The position numbers were made by a program, and so were the translations under genes. The notes under the pieces were generated by a model, which worked only from the letters and a program-made list of their open reading frames with translations, searched no databases and had not been told where the DNA came from. Positions 13,872 to 24,812 of a stretch of DNA of 64,000 bases are shown piece by piece. Numbering within the stretch: the first letter of the stretch is position 1; each line of letters begins with the position of its first letter. Source of the DNA: Acephala macrosclerotiorum (Eukaryota; Ascomycota; Leotiomycetes; Helotiales; Mollisiaceae); contig MU119263.1 of the NCBI GenBank assembly GCA_014904845.1, positions 124,001 through 188,000 of the forward strand, in the 5' to 3' direction.

Positions 13872-14513
13872 ATGGACAATCTCGACCGTAGGCTCCGGTT
13901 TCTTTGTCTGGACTTACATTCAACGAAATTCTTCGTCTTTGTGAACGGCTCCTTTGCCATGAATAAGGATCTCAGTTCGCAGATCGGGTATGTCATCGTT
14001 TTTGGCAATGAGACCTATAGCGATGGACAATTCGACTTGCGGGGCAATTTACTCCACTGGAGTTCAACGAAGTGCAAGAGAGTTACTCGTGCTGTTTTAG
14101 CTTCTGAGCTATACGCAATGACAACAGGAATCGACATGGGAATCTCGATTTCTACTACTCTTGATCTCATCATGAAGCGACTCGAGTTGAACCCAGTTCC
14201 CGTGGTTATTTGCACCGATTCCTTCTCTCTCTACGAGTGCATGGTCAAGCTCGGCACTACTAAGGAGAAGCGTCTTATGATCGACATCATGGTCATCAGA
14301 CAATCGTATGAACGCAAGGAACTCTCGAAGATTCGGTGGATTGCTGGGGACAGTAATCCAGCTAATGCTATGACCAAGTCCAACGCTAATAAGGCACTTA
14401 AGTCGCTCGTTAGTACCAATCGCTTTAATATCAAAGTACAAAGATGGGTGCAACGTCCTGAAGCTCAGGAATCAATCGGCGAGGGCGAGAATAGCGGGGA
14501 AAGCGGTCATTAA
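13872..14513 (+). pseudogene. Copy C RNase H, intact frame of 213 codons
   Basis: This is the Copia-type RNase H that would remove RNA from the RNA/DNA hybrid. Visible features are FVFVNGSFAMNKDLSSQIGYVIVF at the start (the first catalytic Asp position is occupied by Asn in VNGSF), LASELYAMTTG (catalytic Glu), VICTDSFSLYECM (catalytic Asp) and RWIAGDSNPANAMTK near the end. The Asp-to-Asn change at the first site is a G-to-A type change. It is followed by a short non-coding stretch, a purine run (AAAAAAAGAG, 14,810-14,819) that would serve as the polypurine primer, and the 3' LTR. Confidence 0.85.
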
Positions 14514-14824
14514 AAAGGACAGCATTGGAAAAAGGGACGTGTAATTGTTGTTTTAGTGTTTTTGGTGTTTTTCGATATTTTTAGTGTTTTCGGGAGCAGG
14601 GTTTCCGATTGGCTCGAAGGTTATAAACACCGGATTTGGAAGAATTCTCCCAAGTCTGATTTGATCAATCAAACATTACAACACGTAACAGCGATTGATT
14701 CACGATTAGATTTCTTTCTAGTATTTGGTAGCGAAATAGCGCGTTGGCAACCGCGGTAATACTCTTCCCTGTATCTGGTTTACGAGTTGGAAAAAGCGTC
14801 TCCTCCCAAAAAAAGAGTTGCCAG

Positions 14825-15053
14825 TGTCGATTCAATCATGTGATCGCTTAGGCAATCGATTAAATGATCTTAATTATAATCTCTATTGCCCTTGGTAACA
14901 GTTGCCCTAGCGTCCACTCTTTAATCTTACATTTACTCTGTTTAATTATATAGATAGAAAAATGCTCCTTTTGAGAAGAAACAAACAAAATTAAATTATT
15001 GATATTAAATTAAAATTTTAGTATTTCGTAATTTGTTTTTGAACGTTTCAACA
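14825..15053 (+). repeat. Copy C 3' LTR
   Basis: A 229-bp LTR with TGTCGA start and CAACA end, the best preserved of the six LTRs. It is followed by target duplication AGTAT at 15054-15058, after which copy B resumes. Confidence 0.95.
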
Positions 15054-15773
15054 AGTATTTTTGTTATAATATTTGCAATTTGCGAAATATAATCCGATTA
15101 TATTTCAATAGACTTCTCTTTTTTCGATTATAAAAATTTTAAAAATTGTTTTTACTTTCGTTTAAAGTAAAATCGCGTTATAAACGTCTTCGTATATTAT
15201 TTAAAAATTCGATAAAAATTGAAAAAGCGTTTAATAATACTTTAATACGTTTCGATAAACGTAATAAAATTTGTTTCGTATAATAGTTTTTATTCGTATA
15301 TTCGAATGTAAATTAAATTGTTTTTAAATTAATTTTTAATATAGTATTTCAAAATATTCGAAAATCGTTTTATTTGAATTTTACATTCGAATTAATACGA
15401 ATATAATTGTATTCTACCAATTAAATATTTTATTTCGATATTTTTCGATTTTGAAATTCGATTTTACAATTTTAATCATTCTATCGAAAAATAGACTTTT
15501 CTCAACGAACTTCTAGTAATAGAATTTACTAATTTCATCGATAAATATAATCGAAAACGCGTTACGATAATTCTCAAATTTAACGTTTACTTTCGAATAT
15601 AAATCTTCGAATACTCGTATAAACATATTCAATAAATTTTTTCCTTCGTAATATTTGAACTTATTATCGTAAATCTTTATAAAAATAATTAATTTTTTGT
15701 TGAAATTAAATATTATTTGATTTTCGCGATCGAAATTGTATATTAATCGATTAAAATCTTTTAATAATTTTTC
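15054..15773 (-). pseudogene. Copy B gag remnant (continuation after copy C)
   Basis: On the minus strand this continues the gag/knuckle region interrupted at 8724; for example the reverse complement of 15,060-15,120 matches copy C at 10,658-10,730. It has no open frame. Confidence 0.75.
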
Positions 15774-16829
15774 AGTTTTTAATAATAATAAAAACGATAA
15801 ATTTTATTTCGAGTTTTCATTTTTTGACAATAAATTTAATAATAATATTTTATTGTACTTTTAAAATTGTTTTTAAAGTATCGTACATTCGAATAATATC
15901 GTTTACTCTATAAAAAATTTTATAACAAATTTTAGTAATTGAAAAAAAAAATTCAAAAATACTAATACTATCTTTTTAATCTTCTCAATAAAAATAATAA
16001 AAAACGCTAATTTTCGAGTTTATTCTATTTTTAAATCGATTGTATTTTTTTATAAATTGAAATTTTTTATTAAACTTATTTTTACAATTTCTTTATATAA
16101 TTACTTTAATTATCTTTTTTTATTTACAATATCTATTAATACTTTTAAGACTTTAATAAATCGTTTTTTCGATATTTATATTTCGTTTATTTACAATACT
16201 TTACGTAATTTTTTTTTTGTATTTCTATTTATTTTTTTCTTAAACATTTCTTTTATTTATTCTAAAAATACTTTTTTATATTTTATTTATAATCCATAGT
16301 TTTAATTATTTTTCGTTTTAAAACTTTGTATTTATTTTAATATATATTATATCGAATCAAGAAATAAAAAAAGTAATAAAAAAAATTTTTTTTAATTAAA
16401 ATCGTACTTTGAAAAAATATAATCGTATTTTTAAAAAATATTTTATTGAATTGTATCGTACTCGATAAATATATTAATTCGATGAATTTTCGTATTGAAC
16501 TCGTAAAAATTGTTTTTTTTTTTTTTTTTTTTTTTAGTATTATTTAACAAATTACAATAAAATACTCGTTATTAATACGCGATAAAGCGTAAAATAAAAA
16601 ATCAATCAATTTCAAATCGAAAAAAACAAAACGAACGTAAAATCGCAATATTTTTTAAAAATCTAATAATTTTTTTTAATACAAACAAAAACTACTTTTT
16701 TTTACGTTTAATTAAACTAATAAATTGCATACAATTTAAATTTTTTTATTCGATCGATTTTATTTAATTATTACCTTTTCGTAAGTAATTTTATTACTCT
16801 ATAATCGAACGAATTCAATCACTGATCAA

Positions 16830-17058
16830 TATTAAAACGTTCAAAAACAAATCACGAAACACTAAAATTTTAATTTAATATCAATAATTCAATTCTATTT
16901 ATTTCTTCTCAAAAAAAGTATTTTTCTACTTATATAATTAAACAAAATAAACGTAAAATTAAAAAGTAAACACTAAAATAATTATTGTCAAAAACAATAA
17001 AAATCATAATTAAAATCATTTAATCGATCGTTTAAACGATCACATAATTAAACTAATA
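16830..17058 (-). repeat. Copy B 5' LTR
   Basis: A 229-bp LTR in reverse orientation. It is followed by target duplication ATATT (17059-17063), beyond which copy A resumes. Confidence 0.93.
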
Positions 17059-17144
17059 ATATTTTACAAATAAAAAATAATTTACGAAATTATTATTTGA
17101 TCAATTTATTTTTAAATTCAAACGTATTTATTTAAAAAAAAAGC

Positions 17145-19198
17145 AAAAAATAGAAAAAATTATATACGTTTTTAATAATAAATAAAAAAATATATTAATT
17201 ACAATTACCAAATAAATTAAAAAATTTTCGTAATACTACAATAAAATTATTTTATTAAAATCTCGAACAATTCAAAAAACAATTAAAAAATTATTTATTA
17301 AAAAAAAATTTATTAAAAAATTTAAACTCAAAATTAAACTTCTTTAAAAAAAATTTGAAAACAAAAAAAAATATATTTAATTTATTTCACTCGATCGAAA
17401 AAACTTTATATATTTCGAAAAAAAATTTATATTTATTTCAAATTGCAATAAAAATCTTTTTTTACGTTTTTAGTTTCAACGAATATATTTATATAACAAT
17501 TTATATAAATATAAAAATTTTCAAAGTTTATTTAATCGAAAAAAAAACTAAAAATAAACAATTGTTTATAGACTTTCGTATAAAAAAAATTATTATTATT
17601 TTAAACGATTTATTTACAATTTCTCGTAAAAAGAAAATTGATAAATTAATCGTAAAAAGAATCTTTAAATTAATTTTTAATAACTCGAAAAAAATTAATA
17701 ATCAACGAATTTTCGATTTAAAATTAATAAACGAAATCAAAAATATAAAAACGATAATTCCATACGAAAAATCTCGTTTTATAATTCAAATATTTAACGA
17801 TAAAAACAAAAAAATAATATTAATTCAATTTCCGATTATTCAACGCGTTAATCAACGAATTATTATCGCTTTAATTTTATTTTTTAAATCCAAAGAAATC
17901 AATTTTTACTTGAAAAACATTATTTAAATATACGTACAATTAACAATTTTATTAACACGTATTATTTTTATTAAACTTTCGAAAAAAATAACGAATAAAT
18001 TTTTATTAAACGTCGTTTTCAAAATAATTAAATTTTTTTACAAAGTTTCGAAAACGAAAATATACTAATATAAAACGTATAATACTTACTACAAAAACAA
18101 ACTTTCAATAAAATTTTCAATTTTCGATTTCTATTTATTTATTACGAAAAGTAATTATATTTCATTCGAAATAATCGATATATAAATCGACGATACGCTT
18201 ATTCTAAAAAATTAGATTTTTGTAAAATTAAAAAATTTTGAATTACAAAAAATCAAATTACTAATTAAATCTATAGAATTTTTTACGTCGAATATTTTTC
18301 TATTATTCAACGAATACAAACTAATAATAAATAAAATTAAAAATAGAATTGTATTTTCGCAAAAAAAGTAAAATAAACGTTTAAATTTAATTAATTCGAA
18401 ATCAAATTTTTACAAATAAACGTATTTCGAATAATATATTCGAGAAATATATATCAATTTTATTTATTAATCGAAAATTGCATACGATATATCGACGATA
18501 ATTTAATATTAATATTTCGAAAAAAAGCAAATTGTAATATTGAATAAACGATTACAATAACAAATAAATAATTTCGATCGTAAACTTCGATTTCTTTATT
18601 TGAATTTATATTTAATAAAATTTTTCGTTTTTGTAAACGATTTCTTTACTATAAATAAAAATTTTAATTCGTAGATCGAATATATCGTCGTTTTTAACAA
18701 TAAGATTTATAGCGATAAACAATTCGATTTACGAAGCAATTTATTTTATTAAAACTCAATGAAATATAAAAAAATTACTCGTATTATTTTAACTTTTAAA
18801 CTATACGCAATAACAATAGAAATCGATATAAAAATCTCGATTTCTATTACTTTTGATCTTATTATAAAATAATTCGAATTGAATCCAATTCTCGTAATTA
18901 TTTGTATCGATTTTTTTTCTTTCTACGAATATATAATTAAATTCGATATTACCAAGGAAAAACGTCTTATAATCAATATTATAATTATTAAACAATCGTA
19001 TAAATACAAAAAACTCTCGAAAATTCAATAAATTACTAAAAACAATAATTCAATTGATATTATAATTAAATTTAACGTTAACAAAACATTTGAATCGCTC
19101 GTTAGTATTAATCGCTTTAATATCAAAATACAAAAATAAATACAACGTTTTGAAATCCAGAAATCAATCGACGAAAGCGAAAATAGCGAAAAAAGCGA
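17145..19198 (+). pseudogene. Copy A reverse transcriptase and RNase H remnant
   Basis: Copy A resumes at 17064. The frame 17355-17927 (190 codons) still shows NNQRIFDLKLINEIKN, YEKSRFIIQIFND and QRVNQRIIIALI, which match the reverse transcriptase of copy C. RNase H follows at about 18,557-19,198 with no open frame of its own. The surviving residues are strongly skewed to Ile, Asn, Lys and Phe, as expected when G and C are removed by RIP. Confidence 0.85.
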
Positions 19199-19516
19199 TT
19201 GTTAAAAAAAACAATACTAAAAAAAAAAACGTATAATTATTGTTTTAGTATTTTTAGTGTTTTTCAATATTTTTAGTGTTTTCAAAAATAGAATTTTCGA
19301 TTAATTCGAAAATTATAAATATCGAATTTAAAAGAATTTTTTCAAATTTGATTTAATCGATCAAATATTACAATACGTAACAACGATTAGTTTACAATCA
19401 AATTTTTTTCTAATATTTGATAACGAAATAACGCATTAATAATCGCAATAATACTCTTTTTTGTATTTGATTTACGAATTGAAAAAAGCGTCTCTTCTTA
19501 AAAAAAGAATTACTAA

Positions 19517-19745
19517 TATCGATTCAATTATATAATCGTTTAAACAATCGATTAAATAATTTTAATTATAATTTTTATTACTTTTAATAATAATTGTTTT
19601 AACGTTTACTTTTTAATCTTATATTCACTTTATTTAATTATATAAGTAGAAAAATACTTTTTCTAAAAAAAAGCAAACAAAATTGAATTATTAATATCAA
19701 ATTAAAATCTTAGTATTTTATAATTTGTTCTCGAACGTTTTAATA
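19517..19745 (+). repeat. Copy A 3' LTR
   Basis: A 229-bp LTR with right target duplication ATTTT at 19746-19750, matching 737-741. It closes the outermost element. Confidence 0.93.
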
Positions 19746-19750
19746 ATTTT

Positions 19751-21600
19751 CAAATAAAAAACTATTTATTTGTATTACTTTATATTATTTAAAATTCAAA
19801 AAAAAGTTTTAATAATTTAAATTAATAAATTTTCAATTTGTAGTATATTTTTAATTATTCAAATAATAAAAAATTTAATTGAAAAAATCGTTAAAAGAAA
19901 TTTAAATAAAAATTAATTTTTTAAATTTATAAAATACTATTAAAAGTGTTTCAAATTAATTTATTTGAAAAATATTAACGTTTTACGAATTAAAATAAAA
20001 TATATATTTATAATAAAAAAGTTTTTCAAATTAATATATACAATTTTTTATTAATATTTGATAGTAATATAATTTTTTAAATATTTTAAATTAATTGTTT
20101 TTTTATTTTATTTAATATATAATAATAATCGAAAAATATTGTATTTTATTTAAAAATATATATAATTGAAATAAAAAAAGATTTTTAATTAGTTTTTATC
20201 GAACTATAAAAAAAATTATAATTAAAAAAATATATAATAATAAAAAAATAATTAAAATAATTTAAAATAAATCTTAAGAATTTATTAATTTATTAATTAT
20301 TATTTGTATAAATAAAATCAAATTATTAATCGTTTTTATTTACAAAAAAATAATTAATTTTTTATAAAATATATAAATGTAAAATATAATATTAAATAAA
20401 AAGGTTTTTTTTGCTTTTTCAATCAATAATTAATCAAATAATAAATTTAATCGAAATTATTTAATTAAAGTATTTGATTTATATATTAAAATTAAAATTA
20501 AAAAAAATAAAAAACTTTTAATTGTAAATAAATATTCAAATTATATAAATATGATTTTTTTAAAGTAATATAATAAATTGAATATTTGTATTTTGATTTT
20601 CTTTTTTTATAGTATTTATAGATTTTAATTTTGTAATATTAATATATTTTTTCTATTTTTTATTTAGTATTTTAATCAAATTAATAATTTTTTATATAAA
20701 AATAATAAAATTTGTAAAATATTCAAAAAATTATTTTAAAATATATTTAAAAAAGTTTGAGATTTGATTTTGATAAAAAAAAATATTTTTTTTATTTGAA
20801 AAAAAAATTAATTTAATATTTTTCAATTTTTTTAAAATTTTAAATTAATTACAAATCAAATAATAATTTGAAATAATAAAAATTATTGAAAATAAAAAAT
20901 CAAAAAAATTTTCTATTTTTTATATTATTAAAGCGTTTTATTATTTCAAAATAAAATACTAAAAAAACTTTTTTAAATCAATATTAAAAAAACTTTAAAA
21001 ATTAATTGAAATTTTTTTTATTGAAAAAAAAATCGCTAATTATAAAGTAGTTTATATAAAAAAAACTCTAGAAATTGAAAAAAAAAAAAAATAAAAAAAT
21101 AAAAAGTTCAATTTGAATAAAATAAAAACTAATAGCGTCGATTAGTTTTTTAGTAATATTGAGATTCAAATTGTATTCAATTTTTAAAAAAGCAAAAAAA
21201 CAATATTTTTCAAAGATAAAAAAAAAAAAAAAATCAAAAAAATCGCAATTGTAAACGCTAAAATTGTTAAAGAAACTTTTATTAAAAAAACTACAAAAAA
21301 TAAAAAGAAATAAACTATTGCTAATAAGTAGTTAAAAGCGAAGTAAAAAAAGAAAAAAACTACTTATAAAAAACGTAAAAATGTGAAAATTAAAACAATT
21401 ATAAAAACTATAAAAAATATTGAAAAAATTGCTAAGAAAATTAAATCTTTTAAAATAGTAATTTTAAAATTTGAAAGTTCTCATTTTAAGAGTTTAAAGT
21501 CTTATAAAATAATAGAAGTAGTACAAGTGGATGTGTAAAAAGAAGTAGTAAAGTATGTGATTAAAAAAAGTCGGAAAATAATTCTTTTATAATGACGCAA
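19751..21600. other. AT-rich relic, probably an older RIP-degraded repeat
   Basis: This is extremely AT-rich, with no open frame above 60 codons and no similarity I could see to the Copia copies. The section 21,240-21,470 is lysine-codon rich in one frame (runs of Lys with Ala, Ile and Thr), which recalls the basic tail of pogo/Fot-type transposases, but this is only a hint. Composition returns abruptly to normal near 21,600. Confidence 0.5.
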
Positions 21601-23167
21601 ATAAATAGATTTCAGATTGATACAAATAGATTTTTTAGCTTGTGCGACAACAGATTTTCAATCTCTAAACTATAGTTTTTGTGGTTGTTGAATGGTAATT
21701 TTTTAAAGTTAAGTAAGTGCTGAAAAATTAGGGTGTGCATTTACAGGGTGTGTGCATTCAGTGTGGAACTCGGTTAGCGCGCCGCTAAATTTCTCACCAT
21801 CAACTTCTTCTCTTCCTTCCTCTTCATCTTCAAACAGCCAATTCACGAACCTCCTCGAGACCATCTCACCACCTCACAGAACCGCGCTCATTACCAAGTT
21901 TTATACTCAATTTAGCTACCAGGAGCGCATTTGCTTTCGGGCAGGGTGTCTTGGCGATGGCCTCTGAAGTTTCTGGTTCTGGGGGCCAAAATTCGTGCCT
22001 AAAGAGACCATCTATTCTGTCCAGTCACATTCAAGTCAGTGCACTCAAGGTTCAAGTGATATGGAAGTGCAAGACGTGTAGGACGTGCGCATAATCATAC
22101 TTTGACCTCCGCTGAACTTTGGAAGCATTTGAAGTCGATTATTCGCAATCTTATCGATCTCTTTCGGCTTTGCCTAGGCTTTACTCAAGTTGACAGTCGC
22201 ATCTACTTCCCAGTCATGATCTTAGCCATGGTGACGGTTATCCAAGCGAGCCAGGCCGAGAGGGACAAAACCGGTCTTGATTTGAAACATCGACTGCTCA
22301 GAGATAGAAGTCTCTTGTACATGGAGTACTCTTTCTAAAGTGCCCATCTTTAGAATCCATCCTCGAGATGGCCTCCTTTCTACCACGCTATCAAGGAGAG
22401 CGAATGAGAGAATCGCCCTCGGGAGCTAATACACATATGCACCTCTCCGGATCGCGTTTTACCAAAACGTTCTTTCCCGCGCGGTAGATGCGGCACAGCA
22501 ACGAATGAGATCTCCAACAATGCGCCAATTTTCAGCCTCAGCCCGTTTGCAATCTCAATATTGCGTTTTTAGACAACCATGCCAATCTCTTTGCCAATGG
22601 ACGCTGGAAGGAGGGAACAGCTGCAGCCCTGCAAGCGGCGCAGTAATTAGGATTGATCGTACCGAGTTTCTCGCGATCCCCACCAATTCCCCTGGCGCGG
22701 ACGTGAGCCGAAGAGCCTTAACCCTGTCTCGAAATCGATTCTAAGTCATCATAGCATTGCAAAATCCTTCGATTGGAATGCAAAGAAACAACCCGATTTC
22801 TTACCGTTAAGCAGCAGCTACAGTACAGGTTTCTAGCAGGAGTACTGTCTGAGCTACTTCGCGCAATCGAAATTACAGGGCTGACCCGAGCTGCAGCCTT
22901 TTCGGCCCCCATATCAAGAATTTGGGGAAACAAGGAACATTGCAAGAGTTCATTGGAGGGTGTGCAGGACATATTGGCCACCTTGTTGACCCTTGACAAG
23001 ATAATTGCAGGGCTAGAAAATTGAGAGGACGTGGGTTGCATTGGGAATCTTGGTATATATAGATCACTGCTGCTGACAGAACCTTTTACGTCCTCTTCGT
23101 CAGTCCCCACACTCGTTACCTTCACAATTTCTGCCTTTTTCTCTGCCGAGTGCCAAATTCCAACAAG
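21601..23167. other. Gene-free flank, presumed promoter side of the membrane protein gene
   Basis: Normal composition. Short frames occur on both strands but none has a recognisable domain or convincing intron structure. A serine-rich 71-codon frame at 21752-21967 was considered and not called. Confidence 0.5.
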
Positions 23168-24812
23168 ATGCCGAACCCTTTCAACTGGCTGGTCATGGAA
23201 ATGACGACGGACATATTGACTGCATCCGGAGTACGGAATATCTTCACAACCATATTCCTGGTTCTGAACTTCCTCATAGCCTTCATCGGTGAGCGCCTAA
23301 TTATGCGACAAGGCCAGAGACAACTCCTCGGGAAAAAAACTCTTCCAATCACAGATCTCTCTCCATTCATGTCCGTCATGTCCACGCTGAAGCACTTTTG
23401 GATACTACATCGACTCCCAGGAGGACTGTTTGGGCTGCTTATGATCGCGAGTGGTGTCTTTGGATTAACTGGTCGTTTCCTCATCAACTCTTTTGTTGAC
23501 GCAGATTTGGTTGCCGCTAGGTGCCCGTTCAAAGACGGAGTGGTAACCACCCGGGAAAGTAGCTCAGCCTTGTTCCTCCCTTCATCGGCCTGGGCAGCGT
23601 CAGCGCTTGTATTGCGAGCTCAACAAGCGGCGATCATGTACAACAACAGTGCCACCATTTGTGATGTTGGCATATACTCGAAGATCGACAAGAACGTGAC
23701 CTTCTTCTGTCCTACAGCGGAAGACATTCTTGGAAACTGGGTTTGCGCTTCAGAGCCTTCTTCGACAATTACCCCAGCAAACAGGGTCAACGACACGACG
23801 ATAGTCGCGTATGCGAATTCATCCAGCTTTCTTTACGACTTTGCTTGGGCTACAAGAGGGAGGATAGGCAAGGATGGTGGATATGGGGATTTGATGGCAT
23901 GGAGTGTCAATGCGAGTGGCTCTTCGCCGACAACTTTGAGCGTCCGGATCTTGTCTGCTGCCAACCTCACAGCGAATGGACCTGCTTCCACAAGCAACTT
24001 CCAATGCCAGCTTAATGTCACGAATCCAACGTGGACACCGGCACCCATCAACTCCAAGTTAACACTTACTGAATGGGCTGAAACAATGCTGGGCTCGCTA
24101 CTTGATGTCTCTCCGGACATATACGGAGGACAAATGGAACTCGTGTTGAATGCCATTACAATGGTAACAGGCACCTCAAACTCGATGTTTAATGCATCCT
24201 CGATAGGTATCTCAGGTTCGACCTATGGCTGCAAGAAATACCAGACGGTCACACAACCACCACTCTTCATCACGGTCTTCGTCCTTATTCTTATTCTGCT
24301 CATCATTCTTGCAGCTGATCTGTTCGACCTGGTCTGGAATGCGAAGAATAAGCATCAGCAAAAAGTGGCATCGCTGCCTATCGATTTGATTGATTGGCAA
24401 CTTGCCTTGGCGAAGAAGCTTGTCAATGATGACAAGATTACGGCGAGGGATTTGTCGAGATGCGAATACTCGTGGAACGAAATTGAGAACACGATCGAGT
24501 GCAAGAAGAATGAGAAGGTAAAGGGATTTCCGCGATACCCCCCCCAGAGCTTCAGACCCCAAGACAACAGGAGCTGACGGTTGCGATTCATAGGGCGCGT
24601 TCAGTTCGCCAATCGACGAGGACAAGATCGCTTTGACGAATGATGCACAGTGCACGTATGTCTGGAATTCAAACGAAAAAACGATCCAGTGTAAAAGGAG
24701 GACAGAAGGTTACCATGCGGCAAGCGAAACTCCTATCAACAACTCCTCGGATGTTAGCATCTCCAAAGTAGACGCGGTGGCGACTTCGACCGCACTCTCC
24801 ACAGAACGGTAA
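23168..24812 (+). CDS. Predicted three-helix membrane protein with large glycosylated loop
   Basis: Not recognised as a named family. The gene has two exons, 23168-24517 and 24594-24812 (intron 24518-24593, GTAAAG..TAG), giving 522 residues. The start is the ATG at 23168 in a good context (ACAAG before it); the frame reaches six codons further up but only to a GTG. Predicted membrane segments are at about 25-41, 83-102 and 366-386. The 260-residue stretch between the second and third carries several N-x-S/T sites (NNS, NVT, NDT, NAS, NLT) and cysteines, so it is probably outside the cell or in the lumen. The cytosolic tail holds a motif twice, C-x-Y-x-W-N-x-x-E-x-T-I-x-C-K, once at the end of exon 1 and once in exon 2. 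That repeat supports the intron call. Role unknown. Confidence 0.8.
24518..24593 (+). other. Intron of the membrane protein gene
   Basis: 76 bp with GT..AG ends and a CTGAC branch-like site near the 3' end. Removing it keeps the frame and joins the two copies of the tail motif. Confidence 0.75.

Larger units (their letters stand above)
8725..15053 (+). mobile_element. Ty1/Copia LTR retrotransposon copy C (innermost, complete length, mildly RIP-mutated)
   Basis: This is the youngest copy, 6329 bp. It has 229-bp LTRs (8725-8953 and 14825-15053) and target duplications AGTAT at 8720-8724 and 15054-15058. The 3' LTR still has TG..CA ends. Domain order reads gag, Cys/His knuckle, protease, integrase, reverse transcriptase, RNase H, which is the Copia order (integrase before reverse transcriptase). 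The 3' half (about 12.1-14.8 kb) has near-normal base composition and long open frames; the 5' half is more AT-rich and frame-broken. All LTR-to-LTR differences I saw are C/T or G/A transitions. It is unlikely to be autonomous: the protease motif is mutated and there are many stops in gag. Confidence 0.96.
4394..17058 (-). mobile_element. Ty1/Copia LTR retrotransposon copy B (middle, minus strand, split, RIP-degraded)
   Basis: This is the second copy of the same element, inserted in copy A in opposite orientation. The LTRs are 4394-4622 (3' LTR) and 16830-17058 (5' LTR), both 229 bp. The target duplications are ATATT at 4389-4393 and 17059-17063. It is split by copy C: the left part is 4394-8724 and it resumes at 15054, where the reverse complement continues the gag region exactly where 8719 left off. 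Without C and one target copy it is about 6.33 kb. Its RIP load looks as heavy as that of copy A, so it predates copy C by a good margin. Confidence 0.95.
742..19745 (+). mobile_element. Ty1/Copia LTR retrotransposon copy A (outermost, split, RIP-degraded)
   Basis: This is the oldest of three nested copies of one element. It has 229-bp LTRs at 742-970 and 19517-19745 and perfect 5-bp target duplications ATTTT at 737-741 and 19746-19750. The body is interrupted by copy B: A runs 742-4393 and resumes at 17064, where the sequence continues collinearly with the intact order seen in copy C (integrase, then reverse transcriptase). Without B it is about 6.33 kb, like the other copies. Almost every C has become T and every G has become A where it can be compared with copy C, the signature of repeat-induced point mutation (RIP). 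All reading frames are full of stops. The terminal TG..CA dinucleotides are mutated to TA..TA. Confidence 0.95.

Noticed and set aside
22718..23125. 135-codon minus-strand frame upstream of the membrane protein gene
   Set aside because: No domain, and overlaps a plus-strand frame of 83 codons. It is probably promoter DNA.
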